In this document: in pieces, positions 51,286-60,981 of the stretch | Numbering within the stretch: position 1 is the first letter of the stretch | Layout of the letters: the number at the start of each line of letters is the position of its first letter | Assembly (NCBI RefSeq): GCF_027789125.1 | Contig: NZ_JAQFVF010000089.1 | Coordinates: forward strand, 186,001-250,000 | Reading direction: 5' to 3' | DNA: 64,000 bases | Source of the DNA: Paenibacillus aestuarii | GTDB lineage: Bacteria; Bacillota; Bacilli; Paenibacillales; NBRC-103111 | The notes under the pieces: generated by a model | Told to the model about the DNA's origin: nothing | What the model saw: the letters and a program-made list of their open reading frames with translations, nothing else | Database searches by the model: none | Translations under genes and position numbers: made by a program

Positions 51286-53832
51286 CTACACCCGCATTCT
51301 ATAAAAAATCTTCCCTTGACGAATTTCGAATTGAATCTCCCCCCCTTGATCCGTCCGGAACACCTTGATCCCTGACTGATCCAATCGCTGCACAACTTCC
51401 GGGGAAGGATGCCCATAACTGTTCACAGCGCCGACTGAAATCACCGCATAAGCGGGTCGCCAATAATCGAGCCATGCTTGAGTCGTCGACGTTTTGCTGC
51501 CATGGTGTGCTACTTTCAGCACATCAACAGGCGCATGAACAATCCCCGCTTGATCCGCCTTGGCCAGCTGCTCCAACACGGCGCCTTCCGTCCCTTTCTC
51601 GATATCACCGGTAAACAACCAACGTGTCCCCATCATGTCCAAAATAAACACAACCGATTGTCCGTTTTGCTCTGCAGCGACATCCACTTCATCGTCTTTT
51701 TCACGAAATGGATATAGAACTTGCAGATTCGTCTCCGCATCGATAGGTATCCAACCACTCGGCTTAGCGGCCAGCAGCGGTACCTTACGATCAAGAGCTG
51801 TGCGGAACAAGCGTTCCAAGCTCGCCCCAGGCTTATACGTGCCGTTAAATAGAAACTGCTTCACCGGAATTTGCTCCAGCACCGCCTGCAAACCTCCGCT
51901 ATGATCGGCATCGCCGTGCGTCAGCACGAGCAGATCGAGGTGGTGAACACCTCTTTTTTTGAGCAGCGGCACAAGCAATTTGCGGCCAACTTCATACGGG
52001 TCTTTGCGCTGCTTCCATTCCTCGCCTTTTTTGGAAAAGCTCAACGTCCCTCCGCCATCAATGAGAATGTGCTTGCCATGCGGCGTCCGGATCAGCATAC
52101 TGTCACCTTGACCGACATCAATGAATTGCACGCGCCCGGAACGATCCAGCTGGTCAGGCGAATAGCCGATCCAAAGCAGGGCCAGCAAACTGCTGACGCA
52201 GATCAAAATTGCTAACCGCGAATAACCATGCCATATTTGCGATGAAGCGTCGAAGATGGGCGGAAGATCCGACTTCTTTAATTGCCGTCTGTAGTGTAAT
52301 AACCCGTCCAGGATGACGACAAGCATATAAAACAATGCCATCCAAGCGAAGCTTGGTGTCGGCCAAACCATGCGGAACATCCGCAGCAATTGCAGCAAAT
52401 CCGTCAGCCAGAACACAGCCTCATTGAGCGCCGACACCAGCCAGCCCAAGCATCGACCTGCGGGCAAAAATAGCAGGCTGGCGGTTAAGGCCAACAACCC
52501 TGCCGGAAATACCACCATACTGATAACTGGTACAAGTACAGCGTTCGCCAACCATGACAGCAAGGAAAATTGATTAAAATAATAGATGGAGACAGGAAAG
52601 GATATCAATTGCGAAACAAGCGTGATCGAAATCGTATTCATCAGCCACGCCTGGGGAATATAATCCTCCAGCAGCCGGTTCACCCGCTGCACACCGAGAA
52701 TGAGACCTAATGTGACTAAAAAAGAAAGCTGAAAGCTGACATCCAAAATATAATACGGATTCCACAACAGCATCAGCCAGGCGACGATCGCCATGATATG
52801 CAAAACATCCTTCAGCAGGCCTCGCCTGGCTGCATAGAGAGCGACCATCGCCATAAGGCCTGCCCGCACAATCGACGGCGAAGCACCCGTAAGCAATATG
52901 TAGAAGGGCAGCAGCAGCATCGCGACCAAGAGATACGTCTCTTTGGCCAGCTTCATTCGGCGCATGATCCATATACAGACGCCGAGAAATACGGACACAT
53001 TCAGCCCGGATATGGCTAAAATATGAGTCAGCCCCAGCTCGGAAAATTGCTGGAAGCGCTCTGGATCGAGATCGTCCTGCTCCCCGATCAGCATGCCTTT
53101 CATGAATCCCGCGTGTTCGTCCGGGAATATCTTGTCCATGCGCCTGCTGAGTGCCTCGCGCAGCCCGTCGTTCCAGCGCAGCAGCTGAACGACGCTAAAG
53201 CGCAGCGCCGCAGGCTCGACCTGCGCCTGCTCCACCCCTTTGACAGCCAGCTGCCAATGGGTGTAGTGCAGGCGCAAATATCGGCGGTAGTCGAAGCCGC
53301 CGAAGTTGCGCGCCTGGGACGGGCTGCGCAGCGTCCCAGCCAGCGTAACGGCGTCGCCTCGGCGCCAGCCCGCCGCCACAGCCTGCTGCTCCTGCTTCAG
53401 CAGACGCAGCGAAACCTGCACGCTTTCCCCGCCGAGCGGGAAAGCGGACTCCCCTAGGAAGCGGACGGACGCCGCTTCCACTTGAAAGCTGGCCCTGTCA
53501 CCGTCGACGTTGACAGGGCTGGACAGACGGCCGCTCAGCGCGACTTCGCTGCCGTCGAGCATCCGCTGCTGGCTGAGCGGCAGCAGCGCCGAAACATTGC
53601 GCTGGTCGTTCCACGCGTAGTAGCCGAAGGCTACACCGACCAGCAGCAGCGCCCCGACCGGCAGGCGGCCAGGCAGCCGGAGCGCATACAGGACGATGAG
53701 CGTGCCTAGCAGGATCACGCTCATCGTCAAGGACATCCATGGCAGCTGGATGTGCAGCGCCAGTGCATAGCCAGTTATCCACAGACAGCATCCTAGAACA
53801 ACTGGCCGTTTGATCTGTGTATCCAAGTTCAA
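51286..53832 (-). CDS. comEC: Competence protein ComEC/Rec2, DNA uptake channel
   Basis: Membrane channel for single-stranded DNA in transformation. The 848 residues carry an N-terminal DUF4131 OB domain, the ComEC core (FMKGMLIGEQDDLD, GLTHILAISGLNVS, about eight membrane segments) and a C-terminal metallo-beta-lactamase domain (FIDVGQGDSMLI, LTHGDADHSGGLQ, KVAHHGSKTS). The start is a TTG, at 53832 or 53826, after AAGGAGG. It ends 12 bp from the convergent ger operon. comEB lies upstream with a terminator-like hairpin between. Confidence 0.95.
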   Translation of the reverse strand: MNLDTQIKRPVVLGCCLWITGYALALHIQLPWMSLTMSVILLGTLIVLYALRLPGRLPVGALLLVGVAFGYYAWNDQRNVSALLPLSQQRMLDGSEVALSGRLSSPVNVDGDRASFQVEAASVRFLGESAFPLGGESVQVSLRLLKQEQQAVAAGWRRGDAVTLAGTLRSPSQARNFGGFDYRRYLRLHYTHWQLAVKGVEQAQVEPAALRFSVVQLLRWNDGLREALSRRMDKIFPDEHAGFMKGMLIGEQDDLDPERFQQFSELGLTHILAISGLNVSVFLGVCIWIMRRMKLAKETYLLVAMLLLPFYILLTGASPSIVRAGLMAMVALYAARRGLLKDVLHIMAIVAWLMLLWNPYYILDVSFQLSFLVTLGLILGVQRVNRLLEDYIPQAWLMNTISITLVSQLISFPVSIYYFNQFSLLSWLANAVLVPVISMVVFPAGLLALTASLLFLPAGRCLGWLVSALNEAVFWLTDLLQLLRMFRMVWPTPSFAWMALFYMLVVILDGLLHYRRQLKKSDLPPIFDASSQIWHGYSRLAILICVSSLLALLWIGYSPDQLDRSGRVQFIDVGQGDSMLIRTPHGKHILIDGGGTLSFSKKGEEWKQRKDPYEVGRKLLVPLLKKRGVHHLDLLVLTHGDADHSGGLQAVLEQIPVKQFLFNGTYKPGASLERLFRTALDRKVPLLAAKPSGWIPIDAETNLQVLYPFREKDDEVDVAAEQNGQSVVFILDMMGTRWLFTGDIEKGTEGAVLEQLAKADQAGIVHAPVDVLKVAHHGSKTSTTQAWLDYWRPAYAVISVGAVNSYGHPSPEVVQRLDQSGIKVFRTDQGGEIQFEIRQGKIFYRMRV

Positions 53833-53861
53833 TCAGCCTCCTTGCTGGTGCAAACAACAAA

Positions 53862-53921
53862 GAACCTCCCCCTACGACAAACCGCCCAAAAGCAGATTTG
53901 ACCGTAAAAAGAGGTTCTTCC
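53862..53921 (-). terminator. Hairpin between comEB and comEC
   Basis: On the minus strand AAGAACCTC pairs with GAGGTTCTT across a loop of about 40 bases, followed by TGTTGTTT. It could reduce read-through from comEB to comEC; the long loop makes it weak. Confidence 0.45.
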
Positions 53922-53936
53922 TCATTCGTTCATTCA

Positions 53937-54449
53937 TTAATTAATCACTTCTGTAATCGTTCCTACTGGAGGCTCGTAGCTTTCCATGCGGCGGAAGGTG
54001 ATTCCCCGCGCAAGCATCAGCTGACCTACCTTCTCTTGATCCTTAGGATAGCTGCGATGAAACACGATCTCCGTCACACCGCTGTTGGCCAGCATGTTCG
54101 CACACGTCCAGCACGGCTGATCGGTGACATACACAGTAGAACCTTCGCGGTCTTCGCGGTCCGTAAAAAGCAACAAATTCTGCTCAGCATGGATCGTGCG
54201 TATGCAGCGCTGCTTTCGGATCACTTCCTCTTTGCCGTCGACAAGCTTCAATTCGACTTCTTCAACAAGCATGCACCCGGCTTCGCTGCAGTCAGGCACC
54301 CCCATCGGCGCGCCGTTATACGCGGTCCCCAAAAGCTTCTTGCCTTGAACCAACACAGCCCCGACGTGTCTGCGATTGCATTGCGACCGTGTGGAAGCCA
54401 TGTAGGCGATATCCATGAAATAGGTGTCCCAATTTTTACGAGTACTCAT
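53937..54449 (-). CDS. comEB: ComEB, dCMP deaminase family protein
   Basis: Zinc-dependent deaminase of 170 residues, cytoplasmic; converts dCMP to dUMP in characterised relatives. The zinc and catalytic motif HAE is at residues 87-89 and PCWTC at 112-116. The region CNRRHVGAVLV is also conserved. GGAG precedes the ATG. It lies between comEA and comEC as in B. subtilis. Confidence 0.94.
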   Translation of the reverse strand: MSTRKNWDTYFMDIAYMASTRSQCNRRHVGAVLVQGKKLLGTAYNGAPMGVPDCSEAGCMLVEEVELKLVDGKEEVIRKQRCIRTIHAEQNLLLFTDREDREGSTVYVTDQPCWTCANMLANSGVTEIVFHRSYPKDQEKVGQLMLARGITFRRMESYEPPVGTITEVIN

Positions 54450-54533
54450 AACGCTCCACAGCTCCTCCCAGGCTTATCTGTCTGTTCATCTTCTCTCCTA
54501 TTCTCTCACAATTTCTAGTAAAACAAAATAGAG

Positions 54534-55115
54534 CTACGTGGTAGCCACATACACCAGCGGCTTTAGCTTCTCTAGCATTTTCGCGCCGATGCCTTTGACT
54601 TCCAGCAATTGTTCAACACGCTGAAACTTGCCTTTCTTCGTGCGATGCTCGACAATGGCTTGCGCCTTGCTCGGTCCGATCCCCGGCAATGCGTCCAACT
54701 GCTCGGCGGTAGCCGTATTTAAATCCAATCGGGTTTCGGTTTTGGTATCACTGTTGTTCGCTTTCGGTGCAGCTGTTTGCTGCCCTGCAGGTGGCTGGGC
54801 GGTCAAGGGAGCGGCTGTTTGTAAACTTGCTGCCGGGATGGACGATGGCGAGACGGCTGGCAAGCCTCTTGACTCAGGAGGTTGAACGCTCGGGGATGAA
54901 GCTGCGGAGCTCTCTTGCCTGGGACTCGCTTGGGCAGCAGCTTGCGGCTTATTTTGCCCGTCAATCAGCTGCTGCATGGAACTGTTCACAGGCTGGAATT
55001 CCGTCTGGAGCCATGTGCGGCCGCCGAGGGCAAATTGCCAAAGCACATAACCGAATAAACAGGCGAGTACGGCGCCCAGGAGGTACCATCGCCCCTTTTT
55101 TACGAATAGAATCAC
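54534..55115 (-). CDS. comEA: ComEA, DNA-binding competence protein
   Basis: Membrane-anchored DNA receptor for transformation. The 193 residues have an N-terminal anchor (about 9-25), a Pro/Ala/Ser/Gln-rich linker (about 45-125), and a C-terminal helix-hairpin-helix pair: LDLNTATAEQLDALPGIG and LLEVKGIGAKMLEKL. The start is GTG at 55115 after AAAGGAGAG. The SLBB domain found in some longer homologues was not recognised. Divergent from comER. Confidence 0.93.
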   Translation of the reverse strand: MILFVKKGRWYLLGAVLACLFGYVLWQFALGGRTWLQTEFQPVNSSMQQLIDGQNKPQAAAQASPRQESSAASSPSVQPPESRGLPAVSPSSIPAASLQTAAPLTAQPPAGQQTAAPKANNSDTKTETRLDLNTATAEQLDALPGIGPSKAQAIVEHRTKKGKFQRVEQLLEVKGIGAKMLEKLKPLVYVATT

Positions 55116-55258
55116 GAATTCTCTCCTTTCATAGCATCAAGATTCATAAACGTGCATATAAATAAAAAAGCTTCAGCTTGGAAAATCATGAAAACCCAGT
55201 TCAAACCAATTCCATATGAACAACGCGGGTAATTGAACTTTTTGGGAGGGATTACTTG

Positions 55259-56107
55259 ATGATAGCAGGATTCATAGGTACTGGGAGTATGGGAAGTATT
55301 CTCATTGAGGCATTTATTCATTCAGGTGCATTCAATCCGGAGCAAATCGTCGCCAGCAATCGGACGATCAGCAAAGTAGAGCTTTTGGCCCAAACTTACG
55401 CAGGGCTTCAAGTAGCCCGATCCAATAGAGAAGTAGTCACGCGCAGCGATATCATTTTTATTTGTGTGAAGCCGGGTGAGTTTAAGAAGGTTATCGATGA
55501 GATTAAAGAGGACGTGCTTCCCTCGCAGATGGTGATCTCCATTACGAGTCCGATATTAATTCAGCATTTGGAAAGCACACTGCCAGCAAAAATTAGTAAA
55601 ATTATTCCTAGCATCACGAATTATGTGTTGAGCGGAGCTACGCTGTGTATTCATGGTAACCGTATGCAGCCTGAGGATCAGGAATGGCTGGAAAATCTGC
55701 TCGCGCATATTTCCTCACCGATTCGCGTATCAGAAAATTACACGCGTATTTCATCGGATTTATCGAGTTGCGGGCCCGCTTTTCTAGCTTATTTCTTACA
55801 ATCATTTATCAATGCTGCAGTGGAAGAAACTGGGATATCCAAGGAAGAAGCGACGCTTCTCGCCAGTGAGATGACGCTCGGTACAGGCAAGCTGCTTACG
55901 ACAGGAGGGTTTGATCCGGCTACTTTGCAAAAGCGTGTCGCTGTGCCAGGTGGTATTACGGCGGAAGGATTACGGATCATGGATAATGAGCTCGTGGGGA
56001 TGTTTCAGCAGGTCGTGCGTGCGACACACACCAAATACGCAGAAGACCTTGAGAAGGCTGAACAGCTTCTATGTACAAAGCAGCAGCCTTCCCAAGAACC
56101 TAACTAA
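55259..56107 (+). CDS. comER: ComER, pyrroline-5-carboxylate-reductase-like protein
   Basis: Rossmann-fold oxidoreductase of the ProC family, 282 residues. The dinucleotide loop GFIGTGSMGS opens the protein, IFICVKPGEF follows, and the ProC-like TRISSDLSSCGPAFLAYFLQ and VAVPGGITAEGL motifs lie in the C-terminal half. In B. subtilis it is divergent from comEA, as here, and linked to sporulation/biofilm. The ATG at 55259 is chosen (GGGAGGG upstream), not the TTG at 55256. Converges on leuS with 4 bp between. Confidence 0.92.
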   Translation: MIAGFIGTGSMGSILIEAFIHSGAFNPEQIVASNRTISKVELLAQTYAGLQVARSNREVVTRSDIIFICVKPGEFKKVIDEIKEDVLPSQMVISITSPILIQHLESTLPAKISKIIPSITNYVLSGATLCIHGNRMQPEDQEWLENLLAHISSPIRVSENYTRISSDLSSCGPAFLAYFLQSFINAAVEETGISKEEATLLASEMTLGTGKLLTTGGFDPATLQKRVAVPGGITAEGLRIMDNELVGMFQQVVRATHTKYAEDLEKAEQLLCTKQQPSQEPN

Positions 56108-56111
56108 CGCA

Positions 56112-58574
56112 TTAACCTACAACGATATTGACAAGTTTGCCTTTAACAACAATCAACTTGCGAACGGCCTTTCCGGCGGTCGCTTCTTTCACTTTGTCAA
56201 GATTCTGCGCCATTTCTTGCATCGCAGCCTCTTCCATGTCTTTGGAGATCAGAACGCGTTCGACAATTTTGCCATTCACCTGAACGACAATCTCAACTTC
56301 ATTGTCAACCGTCCAAGCTTCATCGTATTCCGGCCATGGCTCGTAAGTAATCGAAGCTGTGCCGCCCATTTTCTCCCACAATTCTTCAGCGATATGCGGT
56401 GCGATTGGAGACAGCATTTGCACGAAGTTTTTCATCGCTTCCAGCGGCAGACGCTCGGTCTTATAAGCTTCGTTGACGAAAATCATCATTTGGCTGATCG
56501 CCGTATTAAACCGCAGGCCTTCAAGGTCTTCGGTAATTTTTTTGATCGTACGGTGCCATGTGCGCTTGAACGTTTCGCTGCCAAGCGTTTCCTCCGCACT
56601 GATCTTGCTGTTTAACTGGCCATTATCTTCCACGAACAAGCGCCATACGCGTCCCAGATAGCGGTAAATACCGTCTACGCCGGTCGTGTTCCATGGCTTC
56701 GTCGCTTCCAGCGGTCCCATGAACATCTCATACATCCGCAGCGTATCCGCACCTTGTGCGCCTACGATATCGTCCGGATTCACGACGTTGCCGCGCGATT
56801 TGCTCATTTTTTCCATGTTCTCGCCGAGAATCATACCTTGGTTAACGAGCTTGTGGAAAGGCTCTTTCGTGTGAACGACGCCAAGATCGTACAGCACTTT
56901 GTGCCAGAAGCGCGCATAAAGCAAGTGAAGTACGGCATGCTCAGCACCACCGATGTACAAGTCAACCGGCAGCCATTGCTGCTGCAGATCATGCGAGCAC
57001 AGCGCCTTGTCGTTCTTCGGATCGATGAAACGCAGGTAGTACCAGCAGCTGCCAGCCCATTGCGGCATCGTGTTCGTTTCGCGGCGCGCTTTCATACCGG
57101 TCTCAGGATCAATCGTATTCACCCAGTCGGTGACATTCGCCAGCGGAGATTCGCCTGTGCCGGACGGCTTAATCTCATCGACTTGCGGAAGCAGCAGCGG
57201 CAGCTGGTCTTCAGGCACTGGTTTCATCGTTCCGTCTTCCAGATGAAGAATCGGGATCGGCTCGCCCCAGTAACGCTGACGGCTGAATAACCAGTCGCGC
57301 AGGCGGTACGTCACTTTCCCGCGGCCTTTGCCGTTCTGCTCCAGCCATTCAATCATGCGGCTGATCGCTTGTTCGTTGTTCAAGCCGTTCAGCAGCTCGG
57401 AATTCACATGCTGGCCGTCCCCGGTGTACGGTTCCGACTGCACATCAGAGCCGCCTTGAACGACTTCGATGATCGGCAGATCGAATTGTTTGGCGAATTC
57501 CCAGTCACGCTGATCGTGACCCGGAACAGCCATGATCGCGCCTGTGCCATATCCTCCAAGGACATAGTCGGCGATCCAGATCGGAACTTTCGCGCCGTTC
57601 ACTGGATTGATCGCATAAGCGCCGGTAAACACGCCCGTCTTGTCTTTCGCCAGATCGGTACGCTCCAGATCGCTCTTGCGTGCAGCTTTCTCCTGGTATT
57701 CTACAACCGCGGCTTTCTGTGCCTCTGTTGTAATCAGCGCGACCAGCTCATGCTCAGGCGCCAGGACGCTGTACGTAGCTCCGAACAACGTGTCCGGACG
57801 CGTTGTAAACACCGTCAACGTATGACCTGAGTGTCCGTCAATCGCAAACTGCACTTCAGCGCCCTTCGATTTACCGATCCAGTTGCGCTGCATATCTTTG
57901 ATGCTCTCCGACCAGTCAAGCTCTTCGAGATCTTCCAGCAGGCGTTCCGCATACTCGGTAATCTTGAGAATCCATTGACGCATCGGCTTGCGGATAACCG
58001 GATGACCGCCACGCTCGCTGAGGCCGTCAATGACTTCTTCATTCGCCAGCACCGTGCCGAGCGCCGGGCACCAGTTCACAGGCACTTCGTCCACATAGGC
58101 AAGGCCCTTCTTGTACAATTGGATAAAAATCCATTGCGTCCACTTGTAATACTCCGGATCCGTCGTGCTGATCTCGCGGTCCCAGTCATAGGAGAAGCCG
58201 AGCGACTTGATTTGACGGCGGAACGTATCGATGTTCTTATTCGTAAAATCACGCGGGTCGTTCCCTGTATCCAGCGCATATTGCTCAGCCGGCAGACCGA
58301 ACGCGTCCCAACCCATCGGGTGAAGGACATTAAAGCCTCTCATCCGTTTAAAACGGGAAACGATATCCGTTGCCGTGTAACCTTCCGGATGTCCAACGTG
58401 CAGACCTGCTCCAGACGGGTACGGGAACATATCGAGTGCGTAAAACTTCGGTTTATCCGAGTTTTCCAGCACTTTAAACGTCTTGTTCGCATCCCAATAC
58501 TTCTGCCATTTCGGCTCGATCGCCTGCGGGTTGTAACCCACTTGCTCTCTTGTTTCTTTAACTTCCTGTGTCAT
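56112..58574 (-). CDS. leuS: Leucyl-tRNA synthetase
   Basis: Class I synthetase charging leucine tRNA, 820 residues. Signature HVGH in YPSGAGLHVGHPEGY (about residue 50) and KMSKS in EKMSKSRGNVV (about 580). The CP1 editing domain is present (TTRPDTLFGATY; VLAPEHELV). The C-terminal domain ends VRKLIVVKGKLVNIVV. Controlled by the T-box leader directly upstream. In B. subtilis leuS is elsewhere, so its place between comER and yqeM is lineage-specific. Confidence 0.98.
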   Translation of the reverse strand: MTQEVKETREQVGYNPQAIEPKWQKYWDANKTFKVLENSDKPKFYALDMFPYPSGAGLHVGHPEGYTATDIVSRFKRMRGFNVLHPMGWDAFGLPAEQYALDTGNDPRDFTNKNIDTFRRQIKSLGFSYDWDREISTTDPEYYKWTQWIFIQLYKKGLAYVDEVPVNWCPALGTVLANEEVIDGLSERGGHPVIRKPMRQWILKITEYAERLLEDLEELDWSESIKDMQRNWIGKSKGAEVQFAIDGHSGHTLTVFTTRPDTLFGATYSVLAPEHELVALITTEAQKAAVVEYQEKAARKSDLERTDLAKDKTGVFTGAYAINPVNGAKVPIWIADYVLGGYGTGAIMAVPGHDQRDWEFAKQFDLPIIEVVQGGSDVQSEPYTGDGQHVNSELLNGLNNEQAISRMIEWLEQNGKGRGKVTYRLRDWLFSRQRYWGEPIPILHLEDGTMKPVPEDQLPLLLPQVDEIKPSGTGESPLANVTDWVNTIDPETGMKARRETNTMPQWAGSCWYYLRFIDPKNDKALCSHDLQQQWLPVDLYIGGAEHAVLHLLYARFWHKVLYDLGVVHTKEPFHKLVNQGMILGENMEKMSKSRGNVVNPDDIVGAQGADTLRMYEMFMGPLEATKPWNTTGVDGIYRYLGRVWRLFVEDNGQLNSKISAEETLGSETFKRTWHRTIKKITEDLEGLRFNTAISQMMIFVNEAYKTERLPLEAMKNFVQMLSPIAPHIAEELWEKMGGTASITYEPWPEYDEAWTVDNEVEIVVQVNGKIVERVLISKDMEEAAMQEMAQNLDKVKEATAGKAVRKLIVVKGKLVNIVVG

Positions 58575-58616
58575 GTGCCAAATCCTCCCTAACGCTTAAC
58601 AATGTGCTTCAAAAAT

Positions 58617-58896
58617 ATCAAAAAAACCCCTCATCCCCAGCGGATATCGCTAGGGACGAGAGGTTGATTTCCCGTGGTACCACCCTAGTTAACACACGGC
58701 ATGCTTCGCCAGTGTTCACTCTGCCCCTTAACGCGGGTGAGACGATCCGGCTAGCGCCACCGTTGTTGACGGCGTTCACCTTCTAGCTCTGAGGCGAGTT
58801 CACTTACGCTAACTTGCCGGCTTTCACCACGATCCCGGCTCTCTGTAAAATCTGCGCTAAGCTACTATTCCTCTTCAAGGCTTTAACATCTGATTA
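58617..58896 (-). promoter_or_regulatory. T-box leader of leuS (leucine specifier CTC)
   Basis: The minus strand holds the T-box sequence AGGGTGGTACCACGG (58671-58686 region). Upstream, the specifier loop GTGAACTCGCC places the leucine codon CTC at 58796-58798. The AG bulge-type sequence GTGAAAGCCGG lies before it. Uncharged tRNA-Leu should favour antitermination. Confidence 0.92.
58621..58663 (-). terminator. Conditional terminator of the leuS T-box
   Basis: CCTCtcGTCCC...GGGATgaGGGG stem on the minus strand followed by seven T, downstream of the T-box sequence. Competes with the antiterminator. Confidence 0.85.
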
Positions 58897-58902
58897 GCTA
58901 TG

Positions 58903-58932
58903 ATTATATGTAAAATAATGCCGTGATGTCAA
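58903..58932 (-). promoter_or_regulatory. SigA promoter of leuS
   Basis: On the minus strand a perfect TTGACA (58927-58932) and a perfect TATAAT (58903-58908) are 18 bp apart, just before the T-box leader. Confidence 0.85.
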
Positions 58933-58956
58933 GCCGGAAGCCGTTTTCTCCGCAGC

Positions 58957-59715
58957 CTATTTCCTCGCGATGAAAAATGCGCGCTCCGTCCGAGTCGTCG
59001 GCGGCGCCCAAGTGAAATCGCCTGCCAACTGCACTTCCGCAAAACCGGCTGCGCGAAGCTGCTCTTCCAACCAGCGGAGCGGATAAGCGCGCTGCACATG
59101 CGTCTCGTCTATCCGCCGGAAGAGTCCGGCCGAGCCGTCCTGGACAAAGATCGTCAGCTCATGCTCGATCTGCACCCGCTCTTCGTCCAGTTCGCTCGTC
59201 CAAATATAGGCAACATCATCCTCATTCAAAAAGAACGGCTGGGCATCGGCGTAAGCAAATAGCTGTTCCGGCGTATGCACGTCGAACAAGAAGATGCCGC
59301 CCGGTTTCAAGCCTGCATATGTCTGCTGGATAGTTTGAATGACATCTTCTTCCTCCAGTAAATAGTTCATGCAGTCACAAAACGAAATCGCTGCGTCCAC
59401 CTGCTCCTCCAGCTCCCACTCCCGCAAATCTTGCTGGATCCAGCGGATCGAACCTGGTTTCAGTTGGGCGCTGTGCGCTTCGGCCTTTTGCGCGGCGACG
59501 GCCAGCATATCCTCGGACAAGTCGATGCCGGTAACCCGATAGCCTTCGGCTGCAAGAGGAATCGCGATCGTGCCTGTCCCGCAGCCAAGGTCGACCACCG
59601 TTACTGGCTGCAAAGCATACCGTTTGAAGCATTCCCGGGTAAACCGAAGCCAATCGCCATAAGGCATGCTTTCCATCAAGCGGTCATACGTATACGCAAA
59701 CCGTTCGTAACTCAT
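58957..59715 (-). CDS. yqeM: SAM-dependent methyltransferase YqeM
   Basis: Class I methyltransferase of 252 residues with the SAM loop VTVVDLGCGTGTIAIPLA (about residues 38-55), then TGIDLSEDML. The substrate is unknown. Position after rsfS and before the com genes equals B. subtilis yqeM; the N-terminus MSYERFAYTYDRLM also fits. One base separates it from the cvfB stop. Confidence 0.9.
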   Translation of the reverse strand: MSYERFAYTYDRLMESMPYGDWLRFTRECFKRYALQPVTVVDLGCGTGTIAIPLAAEGYRVTGIDLSEDMLAVAAQKAEAHSAQLKPGSIRWIQQDLREWELEEQVDAAISFCDCMNYLLEEEDVIQTIQQTYAGLKPGGIFLFDVHTPEQLFAYADAQPFFLNEDDVAYIWTSELDEERVQIEHELTIFVQDGSAGLFRRIDETHVQRAYPLRWLEEQLRAAGFAEVQLAGDFTWAPPTTRTERAFFIARK

Positions 59716-59716
59716 G

Positions 59717-60610
59717 TTAGACCTTGGTCTCCTCTTGTTTCAGATACGTCCAATTTTCCTGCTGGTAAATGAGCCCTTCTTTCATCAGCTTGCCGAGCGC
59801 CCGCTTAAACGCAGACTTGCTCATACCGAAGCGATCGCTGATAATATCGGCAGCGGTCTGATCGGAGAACGGCATCGCGCCGTTCGGCCGCTCTTTGAGC
59901 AACGCCAGGATGCGGTCTGCATCCTCATCGCGTCCTTTTTCCTTCGCCAAGCGCATGGAAAGGTTCACGCGTCCGTCATCCTCGCGGACGAATACGATGC
60001 GCACTTGAACCGTCTCGCCGACGCGCAGCAGGCGTGTGCGTTCCGAGCTCGCGATCAAGCCGATAATGCCAAAGCCGAGCACGCCAGCATCGCAGATGAC
60101 GAAAGTCCCCATCTGCAAGGGCTTGTACACGCGCGCTTCCACCCACTGGTTGCGCCAGCTGGAAGGCGCTCTGACGCATAGTGGCGCTAAATCTTCTTCC
60201 GTAGCCAGCTTGGCGATCAAACGGCCTTGACGATCATGGGCCAGCGTCACATAAATCTTATCGCCTACTTGCGGTCGCAGGGATTCGAGTTCTGGTACGT
60301 GCTTATAAGGCAGCAGTAAGTTACGGCCGAGACCCATTTCCAAAAAATATCCAAATCGCGGATGGATATCCACGACTTCGAGCAAAGCAACCTCACCCAG
60401 AATCAGGTGAGGGCGCTTCATTGTCGCCATAATCCGATCCTGGGTATCGTGGAACAAAAACACTTGCGCGCGTTCGCCCGGCTTGATTGTACCGACGACC
60501 TCGCCATATGGCAGCAGCACATCTTGCGTGCCATCGGTCAAAAAGTAGCCGTTAGGCGGAACTTCTCTCGCCACCTCTAGGCTGACGAGAGATCCTGCTT
60601 CCATTCTCAT
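59717..60610 (-). CDS. cvfB: S1 RNA-binding protein CvfB (YitL-like)
   Basis: RNA-binding protein with three S1-like beta-barrel segments and a C-terminal winged helix, about 297 residues. Seen: NGYFLTDGTQDVLLPYGEV, LEVVDIHPRFGYFLEMG, LGFGIIGLI...VRIVFVREDDGRVNLSMR, then the helix RFGMSKSAFKRALGKLMKEG. In staphylococci CvfB affects virulence gene expression; here the role is unknown. The ATG at 60610 overlaps the rsfS stop (ATGA) with GGAG upstream. Not in this block in B. subtilis. Confidence 0.9.
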   Translation of the reverse strand: MRMEAGSLVSLEVAREVPPNGYFLTDGTQDVLLPYGEVVGTIKPGERAQVFLFHDTQDRIMATMKRPHLILGEVALLEVVDIHPRFGYFLEMGLGRNLLLPYKHVPELESLRPQVGDKIYVTLAHDRQGRLIAKLATEEDLAPLCVRAPSSWRNQWVEARVYKPLQMGTFVICDAGVLGFGIIGLIASSERTRLLRVGETVQVRIVFVREDDGRVNLSMRLAKEKGRDEDADRILALLKERPNGAMPFSDQTAADIISDRFGMSKSAFKRALGKLMKEGLIYQQENWTYLKQEETKV

Positions 60611-60954
60611 ACGCGCTCCACTACTTTGGCATCGGACCAAAGCCTCTCGATGTTGTAATATTCACGGTCGTCGCGGTGGAATACATGGAGTACGACATCT
60701 CCCAGGTCCAGCAGCACCCATCTAGCAGTATCAATGCCTTCGAAACCTCGGACATGAACACCGTATTCTTGTGCTTTCTTTCTGGCTTCGGTGGCGATCG
60801 CCTGCACCTGTGTCTCTGAATTTCCGTGACAAATAACGAAGTAATCGGCAACCAAGGAAATGCCCTGCAGGTTTAACGCCACCACGTTCATCGCTTTTTT
60901 GTCTTCTGCTGCTTCCACCACGAAAGCCATAATTGCCTCTGGGGTCATGCTCAT
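60607..60954 (-). CDS. rsfS: Ribosomal silencing factor RsfS
   Basis: Binds L14 and blocks subunit joining under starvation. The 115 residues contain DYFVICHGNSETQVQAIA, VRGFEGIDTARWVLLDLGDVVLHVFH and YYNIERLW, as in YqeL/Iojap proteins. GGAGG precedes the ATG. Confidence 0.97.
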   Translation of the reverse strand: MSMTPEAIMAFVVEAAEDKKAMNVVALNLQGISLVADYFVICHGNSETQVQAIATEARKKAQEYGVHVRGFEGIDTARWVLLDLGDVVLHVFHRDDREYYNIERLWSDAKVVERV

Positions 60955-60981
60955 TCCATCATCCTCCTATTAAGGTGAGAG

